64,000 bases of DNA, taken from the NCBI RefSeq assembly GCF_010389155.1, contig NC_057762.1, positions 2,157,513 to 2,221,512 of the forward strand. Reading direction: 5' to 3'. The DNA comes from Erigeron canadensis (taxonomy: Eukaryota > Streptophyta > Magnoliopsida > Asterales > Asteraceae). Of this stretch, positions 35,417 through 45,199 are shown in pieces. The notes beneath the pieces were generated by a model that saw only the letters and a list, made by a program, of their open reading frames with translations, was not told the origin of the DNA and did no database searches. Made by a program: the position numbers and the translations under genes. The first letter of the stretch is position 1; each line of letters starts with the position of its first letter.

Positions 35417-36330
35417 TGTCATGGGTGAAACTTCAGGTTTCACTATCTTGGGACCACAAGATCATGGACCTTCAGGATCTTGACACGTCTTGACGAATTA
35501 CTAACGATAAACTTCAAGTATTGTTTCTATGAGAATATTATGTAGGTAACTTGATATTTATCACAAGGGAAATATCTCTAACGGTACAAAAGAGATTCAA
35601 CACATGTCTTATTTGATCAACACGCAAAGAAGACTTAGTCCAGCATCATAATCGTACTTCAAGAGGAATTCAGCATGAGGAGAATATCTTCAAACGGCTA
35701 CAATATCACTCAAGATATGCTCCAACGTTCACCAGATGAAGACCAGGAAGATCCCTGTAATTTCAGAAAATTAGTTACTAGGCTACTCTATATAAACGAG
35801 GACCTGATCGATCATAGGATATACAATGTTACACACACTCACATATTTACTTGCTTATTTTCTCTGCTCATACTTGTAAACAACCAACACACTTTTCTTT
35901 ACTTAGAAAGATCGATCAAGACGCTCTATCATTGTAACCAATTTACACCATTAATAAAAGAACAAGGCAAGGACGATTGCTTCCTCCCGGGGTTTTTATG
36001 CCGGCAATCCATAAAGGATTAAGGGCTTTTCCTCGATAACAAATCTCGGTGTTCTTTGTTCCTTTCTCTTTATTTTCCGCATTTATTTACGTTTATCTTT
36101 CTTTATCTTGCTTAATCTATCTTATATTTGATTATATAGTTATTTGCGAAATCTTTTGACTACCTTCTTTTGTTTAAGTCGACATAATCTTGATTTATCA
36201 TACTTATTTTAAACGCATCTTTGAATCTAAACCAATTTTACAAGCCCTTAACCTCACGAATGAAAGTTTGGTTACATAATTGATCTAAGTCTTTAAGGTT
36301 GATTATCTTGGATAATTTTTGACCAAAACA
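35417..36330 (+). repeat. 5' LTR of Tat element
   Basis: Starts TGTCATGGGTGAA and ends GACCAAAACA; 914 bp. It has a TATA box at 35789-35796 and an AATAAA at 35953-35958, placing R between them and the U5 region. A 115-codon open frame (35675-36022) overlaps the promoter and is probably incidental. Confidence 0.95.
35789..35958 (+). promoter_or_regulatory. LTR TATA box and polyadenylation signal of Tat element
   Basis: TATATAAA at 35789-35796 and TTAATAAAAG (AATAAA) at 35953-35958 bracket the likely R region. The same pair is present in the 3' LTR. Confidence 0.7.
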
Positions 36331-36333
36331 ATT

Positions 36334-36350
36334 TGGCGCCCACCGTGGGG
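36334..36350 (+). other. primer binding site of Tat element
   Basis: TGGCGCCCACCGTGGGG starts three bases after the LTR, with TGG complementing a tRNA CCA end. I do not assign the tRNA. Confidence 0.85.
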
Positions 36351-36426
36351 CAAAAGGTGCTTTCGATCTGATAAAAAATCTTTTTGATTTTCATAAATCT
36401 CAATTTTTCAAAATCTAATACCGAAG

Positions 36427-38271
36427 ATGACGACTCAACCAACTAATTCTTCGCAAATTACTCCTGTTCTTTCTTCTCATTTGCCTCCTCCACCTTCAGG
36501 ACATGCTTCTTATCGAAGAAACAGGAACAATGTTGCTCGAACTTCTGCCTAGGAAAAAGGAAAGGAGCCAATGGATTCATTCCAGATCCCAGACTTATCT
36601 AGAGAAATTCCGGCAGGAAACTCATCTCAGGAGAATGCAAGATCAAGCCAGACTCAAAGAAGGAGTTTTTACGACGATTATGGCAATCCGGATCCCTACA
36701 ATTGTGGATCTAGGAATGTTAACTCTGAATAACTGCCTGACTTGTTTACTATTTTGCAGAATCTTGATAAGACAATTAAGACTAATCAAGAATATAATCA
36801 AGCACAATTCAAAATTCTTGAGTCAAAGATTTTTGAAAACAGACCACCAATGACTCCTAGGAATTTGTTTTCAACGACTCCAACTGCTCCTGAGTCTGCT
36901 CCTATTAATACGTCGATGCCAACTGCGACTCCTAATTTTGGGAGTAATATTCCGCAAAACACTCATGTTGCTGGAACATCGGCCACCATGAGTGCAGGTT
37001 TGAACAATTCTAATAATTGTGCTGGATCTTTTGCTTTTACTAATCCATCGCAGGGACAAGGAGCAAATGATTACATCGCTAGAGAATTTCAGAAGATTAA
37101 AGACATGATTTCGAGCGTTCTTGGATTTTGCAATACAATTCCTGAAGTCAACCCTGCATCCTATCTAATCAACAGATATGGTGACAGGATTGCGAACGTA
37201 GAAATCCCGAAGAAATTCCAAGTTCCAAATATGAAACCATATGATGGAACCACTGACCCACAGGAGCATATCGCGCTGTATCTGGAGAAAATGGAAACGG
37301 TGCCGATTCCATCAAATTTGAAAGAAGCTTGCTTATGCAAAAGCTTTGGATCGACACTATCTGGATCAGCCTTAAAATGGCTGCAGAGTTTGCCTCCTCT
37401 ATTGATTAGTTCTTTCGCTGATTTAACAAATTTATTTTATAGTCAATTTTCATGCAGTAGGACTTTTGAGAAATTGACTAATGATCTATATAAAATAATT
37501 CAAAAACCGCATGAATCACTTAGAGATTTTATGACTAGATTTACAAAAGAATCTCTTAATATTCCTAAATTAGATATATTGACCGCTATTCAAGCTTTGT
37601 AGAGAGGTCTCCATAAAGGATCTAAATTCCAGGAAGATCTCATAATGATACCATGCAGAAATTTAGATGAAGCAAAAGTAAGGGCAGCAAGATTTATAAG
37701 GCTCGAAGAAAATGAACTTACAACTTCGAAATTAGATGCCTTATCATATGATCGTCCAAATCGGAAGGCAGAAACCCCAATGTTTAAACCGAGACACAAA
37801 CCTTACTCAAGACATGTAGATGATCAAGTCAATGTCGTTAAAGAAGATGAAGGGGTGGAATATCCAACTTTGGCATCATACTGTTTCTCTATAGGAACTC
37901 CTAGCATTATAATGGCGCTTAGAGATCTTGGAGACAAGGTGAGATGGCCTAAGAAGAAAAATGACGGATACTTCAAGAAGAAAGATCCTAGCCAGTGGTG
38001 TGCTTATCATGAAGACTTTGGCCATATCACTGAAGATTGCAAGATGTTAAGAAGAGAAATATCCACTTTATTAGAAAAAGGATATTTGACAGAACTCCTT
38101 GGAAGGAAGAAGGCCAAAGATGTTGAAGGCTTGGACTTTTCCAAACCAAAATCAACACAAAAAGCAGATTTCCCACCAGCGAATGCAAAAGTAATTAATA
38201 CCATCTCTGGGGGATCGGAAGTGTGCGGGACAACATATTCAGCAGCAAAAAGACTTGCAAAGCAAAGCTAA
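36427..38271 (+). pseudogene. gag: gag of Tat element
   Basis: The start is the ATG at 36427 (MTTQPTNSSQ). The N-terminus is Pro/Ser-rich and coiled-coil-like around 36750-36850. The gag helical domain runs from about 37190 (PKKFQVPNMKPYDGTTDPQEH) to 37590. A zinc-knuckle-like motif, WCAYHEDFGHITEDC, lies near 38000. Stops near 36550 (TAG), 36731 (TAA), 37600 (TAG) and 38269 (TAA) interrupt an otherwise continuous frame. Most fit loss of a Gln codon by C-to-T change, but this is inferred from reading-frame continuity because no second copy is present. Confidence 0.88.
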
Positions 38272-38748
38272 GCAGATAAAGGAGAAAGAAGTGTGAAGAA
38301 AGCATCAATTTTGGACTCAGGCATTATCTCCTTTGAAGAAGATTTTGATGATATCATGGAACCTCATCATGATGGGCTGGTAATTACTCTTTTTATCGCT
38401 AACCATTATGTTCGCAGGATTTTGATAGATAATGGGAGCTCAGTGAATATCATCAAGCTGGAGACATTACGAAGAATGGATATCTCGGAAGAAGATATCA
38501 ATGGAAAGGCTTCTCCATTGATTGGATTCAGTGGGGAAACTAAATATACAGTGGGTGAAATAAAATTACCAGTTTATGTTGGAGGGATGAATTCGATGCA
38601 GAAATTCTGTGTCGTAGATTCTCTCCCAGGATGCAACATAATCTTGGGAAGACCCTGGATACACGAAATGAAGGCAGTACCTTCAACATATCACCAATGT
38701 GTTAAACTTCCAACACCTTGGGGAGTAGTTACTGTCAAGGGAGATTAG
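38272..38748 (+). pseudogene. pol: aspartic protease of Tat element
   Basis: The retroviral-type protease fold is marked by RRILIDNGSSVNIIK near 38410-38460 (DNGSS in place of DSGA, normal in this lineage) and by LGRPWIHEMKAVPSTYHQ near 38645-38695. The domain is in frame with gag across the stop at 38269. Stops at 38746-38748 and about 38808-38810 separate it from RT. The product would process Gag-Pol. Confidence 0.85.
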
Positions 38749-41700
38749 CAAGAAGCAAGAGAATGCTACACATCCAGCATGAAGTCAGCTCCAAAGCCAA
38801 TTTCACAATAGCAATTACAGAAAAGGGTCTTCGATGTAGACGAACCAGAAGAGCAAGATGTAAAGGAAGTTATCTTGGATCCTGAAGATCCTAACATTAA
38901 AGTTTTAATAGGGAAAAAGATATCAAAAGATATGGAAGTCAAATTTACTGATTTCCTCAAAGCTAGAATGAAGACTTTCGCTTGGAAACAAGAAGATATG
39001 ACTGGAATATCAAGAAATGTCATCACACACAAGCTGGGAATCGACAAAAGCTTCAAGCCTATTCAGCAAAAAAGAAGAAAATTTGCTCCTGAAAGAAATG
39101 CTATAATCCAGGAAGATGTTGAAAGGTTATTAAAGGCTAAAATGATCAGAGAAGTTAAATTTCCAAAATGGCATCAAACGTGGTGGTCGTACAAAAGAAA
39201 AATGGAAAATGGAGAGTTTGTGTAGATTTTACGGATCTAAACAAAGCTTGTCCAAAAGATCCATTTCCACTACCACATATTGATGCAATGGTCGATGCAA
39301 CTTCGGGACATGAGATGCTAACATTCATGGATGCCTCCTCAGGATTTCAACAGATACAAATGGAACCTGAAGATCAGGAAGCCACAACCTTCATGACACC
39401 GACAGGTATTTATTGTTATATTGCAATGCCTTTTGGTCTTAAAAATGTAGGTGCAACATATCAAAGGCTAGTGAGTATGATGTTTAAAGATCAACTGGGG
39501 GATACCATGAAAGTCTATATAGACGATATGGTGGTAAAGTCCAAGAGAGCTGAAGATCACTTAAAGGATCTTGAAGTAGCCTTCAACATCTTGGACAAGT
39601 ACAATATGAAGTTAAATCCCGCCAAGTGTAATTTTGGAGTCGGAGCTGGAAAATTCTTAGGATATATGGTCACCAAAATAGGAATTGAAGCTAGCCCGGA
39701 GCAAATTAAAGCAATATTAATTTTGAAGTCCCCGTCTAATGCTAAAGACATCCAAAGATTAACTAGCAGATTAGCAGCTCTCAACAGATTCATTTCAAGA
39801 TCCTCAGATAGATGCAAAGAATTTTACGATATTCTGAAAAAGAATAAGAAATTCGAATGGGGTGAAAAGCAAGAAGAGGCCATTCAGGAATTAAAAAAGT
39901 ACTTATCAACCCCTCCGCTGCTGATGAAGCCTGAAGATGGTGAGCCTTTATATCTTTACATGGCAGTATCATCAAATGCAGTAAGCGCAGTTCTTGTAAA
40001 GGAATCTGAAGGCATACAGAATCCCGTCTACTACGTAAGTAAAAGTTTAATTGATGCTGAAACCAGGTACTCTCATCTCGAAAAACTCATACTTGCATTA
40101 GTGATGACATCTACTAAACTTAGACATTACTTTGAAACGCATGCTATACATGTTAGGACAAATTACCCTATAAAATGTGTGATTAGAAAAACTGAAGTAT
40201 CAGGAAGAATGGCTAAATGGTCTGTAAAATTAAGTGCCTTTAACTTAGTATATGAACCTAAAAATGCTATAAAATCTCAAGCTTTAGCTGATTTTGTGGC
40301 TGATTTTAGTACTGACTTACAACAAGAAGTGGACTTAGAAGTTAAAATGCTAGAAGAAGCAACTGAAAAATGGATCCTATATACTGATGGTGCTGCTAAT
40401 GTTAAAGGAATAGGATTAGGTATCATACTAAAATCGCCACAGGGGGATATCATACCCCAAGCAGTAAATTGTCACTTCATAGCTACTAATAATGAAGCAG
40501 AATACGAAGCTTTAATTTCTGGTATGCAATTGGCTAAAGATGTGAATATTAGGAACCTTAAAGTATATGTAGATTCATTACTTTTAGAAAATCATTTTAA
40601 TGGATCATACGCTGCGAAAGGAGAAAAATTAATGCAATATCTAGATATAGTTCAAAAATTAGCTGAAAATTTTGACTTATTCGATATAGAACAAGTACCT
40701 AGAGAAGAAAATGTTGAAGCTGATGCCTTAGCAAACCTAGGTTCAACATTTAAGATGTCGTCTGAAATTAGTATTCCTATAGTTCATGTTCTATATCCTG
40801 CCATAGATAAAGAGTCTCATAAAACTTTAGCTATTCAAGATAGTGAAACTGGAGAATCTGAAAACAATCAAACTTCATGGATGACACCTATAAAGGAATA
40901 TATAAGCAATGGGACAATTCCTAAGGATGAAAACCCAAAGGCTTTTCGAATGAAAACTGCACATTATTCTATGATAAATGGTATCTTGTATAGAAAGTCT
41001 CTTGCAGGACCATATCTTAGGTGTTTAGAGGAACCCGAGAGCAAAGAGGTTCTTAAAGATATTCACGAAGGAGAATGTGGGAACCACACAGCTGGAAGAT
41101 CCTTACATTCGAAAATCTTAAGGACTGGTTATTACTGGCCAACCATGAAACAAGATGCTGAAGATTATGCTAGGAAGTGTGATGCTTGTCAAAGACATAG
41201 CAACATTCATCATCAACCAGCTGAACCTATGTATCCAGTTTTGTCACCATGGCCATTCATGAAGTAGGGAATGGATATTGTAGGACCAATGACAGAATCT
41301 TCAGCGGGGAAGAAATATTTTTTGGCAATGACAAATTATTTTTCAAAATGGATTGAAGCTGAAGCATATTCCAAGATCCAGGAGTCTCATGTTATATCCT
41401 TCATCAAAAGGAATATATTGACCAGATTTGGGGTTCCAACAGAGATAATTTGTGACAATGGTTCACAATTTATTGGAAAGAAAACCACAAATTTTTGTGA
41501 AAGATGGGGAATCAAGATGATCACTTCTACCCCTGTTCATCCTCAAGCCAATGGTCAAGCGGAGTCAAGTAATAAGATTATTATGAATAATCTAAAGAAA
41601 AGACTGGGACAGGCCAAAGGAAAATGGGCTGAAGAGTTACCATTTGTCTTATGGGCTGATCGCACAACCTCTAAAAATGCAACTGGGCAAACCCCATTTT

Positions 41701-42098
41701 CGCTTGTTTTTGGAGCAAAAGCAGTATTGCCCACTGAAATGGACTTACCAACTGCTAGGATAAGTCTATTGACTTATGAGAAAAACAAAGAATTAATGTT
41801 TGAAAGCTTGAAAGCTCTAGATGAATTACGAGAAAGAACCAGAATAAGAATAGCAGCTTATCAACAACGAATCGCCAAGTCTTATAATAAGAATTTAAGA
41901 TTAAGACGATTTCAAGTTGGGGATTTGGTGTTAAAGAAAGCTTTGATCAAGCCTGATGGGAAGTTGAACCCGAAATGGGAAGGACCTTATTTGATCTAGG
42001 CAGAAGCTGGTAAAGGATCTTATTGGTTACAAGATCTAGAAGGTAAATTAGTTCCAAGAGCTTGGAACGCCATCCACCTTAAATTATATCATGTCTAA
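38749..42098 (+). pseudogene. pol: RT, two RNase H domains and integrase of Tat element
   Basis: A frameshift near 39170 precedes a 699-codon frame (39168-41267). It has RT blocks VDFTDLNKACPKDPFPLP, MPFGLKNVGATYQR and YIDDMVVKS (residues 117-125). A first RNase H follows (about 230-340) whose leading catalytic Asp is replaced (LYLYMAVSS). The second RNase H (about 400-525) keeps its acidic set: TDGAA, NNEAEYEAL, VDS and EADALANLGS. The HHCC zinc pair ends with CDACQRH. A TAG at 41265-41267 replaces the Trp expected before GMDIVGP. The integrase core then has MDIVGP, CDNGSQF and AESSNK, all three catalytic acids present. A TAG at 41997-41999 precedes the natural end at 42098. Confidence 0.92.
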
Positions 42099-43063
42099 TT
42101 AATTTTGTCTCATTGACAAAATCAGGTATGATTTCTAAATCCTTTTTTATTCATTCATTCATTTATTTATTTGTTTATTCTTCAAAATGATGATACTGAC
42201 TTGAGCGTCGGAGTGGCGTTAGCCAAATGGCTAACGTCAGTTTCTAAGGATTTCAATTTGTAGGATCTCAAAGGATATTCAGCATCAAACATAACAACGT
42301 GGAACAAGGTCTTCACCTTTTGGCTTTCACGCCAACTTTTGGTTGGGGGTTTTCACCCTCTCTTACGATTTGCCCATGTCGCACGTTCATTAATTTCACA
42401 GCTGAAGGGTTAAATTCCAAGGTTGTCGAAATTAATTCTACCGATTATCGATGTCACCATCGATCTCCCGAAATGGCTAACCACGCCACCCATTACACAA
42501 ACACATACGAAAAGGCTAACCACGCCTCCCAAGCATGTTCAAGATATTGAGACACCCTCATTATCTTGGACTCCAATGTCCCTACGAGAATATTAAAATT
42601 AAGAATTCCCTTCTTAATTTTAATCCCCTCCAAAGATCATATCGGTCCCATTTATATTTTATTGCTACAGGAATATAGTGGAACTGACAAACAATTAAGA
42701 CGCTAAATGCTTGAAGATCACAATTTACAAGTGGATCTTAATTACATATCACAAGGTGCATGTATCTTACCCTATAATTAATACTTTGATTTGATTTATT
42801 AATGTTGATATAGTCAAATAAGTCAAGGGTAATAATTAACTGACATGTGATATCATGCAAACGATTATTTAATTTTCCAATTTTAACCCCATTAACATCA
42901 TTGATTTTTGGAATCGAAGCAATAAAGATCAAAAGATAAATATTTTTCATTCATAACGAAAATATTTACAAAAGATAAAACTGCTTGATAGCAGTTACAA
43001 TCAAAAGAGTTTAAAAATGGGCTCTGGCCTTTGCATTATATCCGTCATCGCCCATCGAAAACT
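42099..43063. other. post-pol region of Tat element with perfect hairpin
   Basis: Noncoding on the sense strand. A 20-nt perfect inverted repeat CGTTAGCCAAATGGCTAACG lies at 42217-42236, and related GGCTAACCACGCC copies recur near 42474 and 42513. The end near 43063 would be the 3' UTR of the antisense gene; AATGAAAAATA near 42950 (minus) could be a poly(A) signal. Confidence 0.6.
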
Positions 43064-43480
43064 TTACAGAAGAACGTCCCAGTAAAGCTCAGGGTTAATC
43101 TCCTTCAACTTATTCAAGATTGACCTAACCCTTTCTAGTTCCTCTCGAGCCCCTCGGAGTTCTTCTTGCGTTGCGCCAAGTTCGCAACAAATGTCTCTCA
43201 AAGCATTGTTGAGAATCTTATTTTTTGCTTCCAAACTCTTTTTCACCTCCAGACCCATTTCTTTTCGGTCTCGATGGATTCCCTGTAAGATTTGAGTAGG
43301 CCTTCCATAGTTTGGATGATCTCATCGTTTATCTTGTCTTTGGCGATCTGTTGTTCTTCGAGATCAGCGAAAGACTGAAATATGAAATAAATAAGTTATA
43401 CATAACAAGCAAATAACTTAAGGAAAAAGAAGATTTAAATATACCTTTTGAAAGAAATCCCGAAGAGATTTTAGAGACAT
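43064..43480 (-). pseudogene. antisense two-exon coiled-coil gene inside the Tat element
   Basis: On the strand opposite to gag-pol, ATG at 43480 opens a 12-codon exon (43480-43445, MSLKSLRDFFQK) ending AAG|GTATAT. A 70-nt intron ends ATTTCAG at 43375. Exon 2 continues in phase 0 (SFADLEEQQIAKDKI...) as a charged helical, coiled-coil-like chain. A one-base frame change near 43260, in an A-rich stretch, is needed to join it to the open frame 43258-43064 (MGLEVKKSLEAKNK... to the end PELYWDVLL), which has a clear heptad pattern. Total would be about 125 residues. Antisense ORFs after pol are known in some Tat-lineage elements; function unknown. The frame change may be decay or a sequencing error. 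Confidence 0.6.
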
Positions 43481-43544
43481 ATTGAAAATATGGATTTTAA
43501 AGAAAAGAAGATTTTTCGTGACTTCAAAAAACTGAGGGCACTCG

Positions 43545-43678
43545 CTTATATAATAGGGTAAAAGGACATGAATGAATCGTCGGGTAGTTACCTATCAAGT
43601 CAAGACTCTTGGTTATCTTATCTCCACGCGTCTTATCCTCGGGGTGAATTCAAAAATTAACTCCTTGACTTTGGTCAA
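43545..43678 (-). promoter_or_regulatory. putative promoter of the antisense gene
   Basis: On the minus strand TATATAAG (43552-43545) lies 65 bases before the ATG at 43480. About 115-130 bases further upstream are two inverted W-box cores, TTGACC (43678-43673) and, on the other strand, TTGACT (43665-43670). The promoter lies between the gene and the 3' LTR. Function is inferred. Confidence 0.5.
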
Positions 43679-43750
43679 AACGTACTCCGGAAGATTCAAA
43701 ATTATTTTGAGCAAAGTTATTTTAAACAAAATTGATTTTTTATCAAAATA

Positions 43751-43764
43751 ACTTTGGGGACAAT
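43751..43764 (+). other. polypurine tract region of Tat element
   Basis: ACTTTGGGGACAAT immediately before the 3' LTR start TGTTATGGG, a common plant gypsy PPT layout. Confidence 0.75.
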
Positions 43765-44678
43765 TGTTATGGGTGAAGTTTCAGGTTTCATTATCTTGGG
43801 ACCTCAAGATCATGGACCTTCAGGATCTTGACACGCCTTGACGAATTACTAACGATAAACTTTAAGTATTGTTTCTATGAGAATATTATGCAGATAACTT
43901 GATATTTATCACAAGGGAAATATCTCTAACGGTACAAAAGAGATTCAACACATGTCTTATTTGATCAACACGCAAAGAAGACTTAGTCCAGCATCATAAT
44001 CGTACTTCAAGAGGAATTCAACATGAGGAGAATATCTTCAAACGGCTACAATATCAGTCAAGATATGCTCGAACGTTCACCAGATGAAGACCAGGAAGAT
44101 CCCTGTAATTTCGAAAAATCAGTTACTAGGCTGCTCTATATAAACGAGGACCTGATCGATCATAGGATATACAACGTTACACACACTCACATATTTACTT
44201 GCTTATTTTCTCTGCTCATACTTGTAAACAACCAACACACTTTTCTTTACTTAGAAAGATCGATCAAGACGCTCTATCATTGTAACCAATTTACACCATT
44301 AATAAAAGAACAAGGCAGGGACGATTGCTTCCTCCCGGGGTTTTTATGCCGGCAATCCATAAAGGATTAAGGGTTTTTCCTCGATAACAAATCTCGGTGT
44401 TCTTTGTTCCTTTCTCTTTATTTTCCGCATTTATTTACGTTTATCTTTCTTTATCTTGCTTAATCTATCTTATATTTGATTATATAGTTATTTGCGAAAT
44501 CTTTTGACTACCTTCTTTTGTTTAAGTCGACATAATCTTGATTTATCATACTTATTTTAAACACATCTTTGAATCTAAACCAATTTTACAAGCCCTTAAC
44601 CTCACGAACAAAAGTTTGGTTACATAATTGATCTAAGTTTTCAAGGTTGATTATCTTGGATAATTTTTGACCAAAACA
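43765..44678 (+). repeat. 3' LTR of Tat element
   Basis: Same 914-bp length as the 5' LTR with about 24 substitutions and no indels. TATATAAA is at 44137-44144. The 115-codon frame (44023-44370) is also open here. Confidence 0.95.
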
Positions 44679-44683
44679 ATGTT
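44679..44683. repeat. target site duplication ATGTT, right copy
   Basis: Matches 35412-35416 exactly. Confidence 0.93.
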
Positions 44684-45199
44684 TAATTTGATAATTTAGA
44701 GAAATTGGTAGTTTTGATTGGTCAATAGACGTTTGGTCAGTTGCCTTTTAGTATATATAGAAAGATAAAGATTTTAAAAAAATATGTTCATCAAAGATGT
44801 TTATTGTGACCTACTTATTGATATATTTGAATATTACAAAATCATAATTTATCCATCAAATTTATAGATTGTGACATAATTAGCAATATTTGAATATTAA
44901 AGAATCATATTAGGTCACATTAGTTTCTTTTAGTATTATACATGGTGCATTAAATTCTTATTTTATATTATTAAAAATAATATATTATTTTAAGAAAAAA
45001 ATATCTTAAATATTTTAATTAAAACAAGACAATGTTATATATTTTTTCTATAAAGATTATATTTTTACATATTTTTTTTCTTATATGTCACGACAATAAA
45101 GCAACTACGTTATATATTAAGTTAAATATACATTAAATTAAATATTAAATAGGGGGATTTTATTTGTTTTTGTTTCTTTATTAAAAACACTAAAAAAAG
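44684..45199. other. AT-rich unassigned DNA
   Basis: It continues the pre-insertion sequence from the left of the Tat element. No gene recognised. Confidence 0.5.

Larger units (their letters stand above)
35417..44678 (+). mobile_element. Ty3/gypsy Tat-lineage element, structurally complete
   Basis: LTRs of 914 bp (35417-36330 and 43765-44678) flank PBS, gag, PR, RT, a degenerate RNase H, a second catalytically complete RNase H and integrase, then a 1.7-kb region with an antisense gene and the PPT. The duplicated flank ATGTT (35412-35416, 44679-44683) proves the ends. The double RNase H and YIDDMVVKS RT motif are hallmarks of the Tat lineage. I count about 24 LTR differences (2.6%), so insertion is roughly as recent as the inner copia element. 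Gag and pol contain at least eight stops and one frameshift, so it is not autonomous. Confidence 0.94.
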
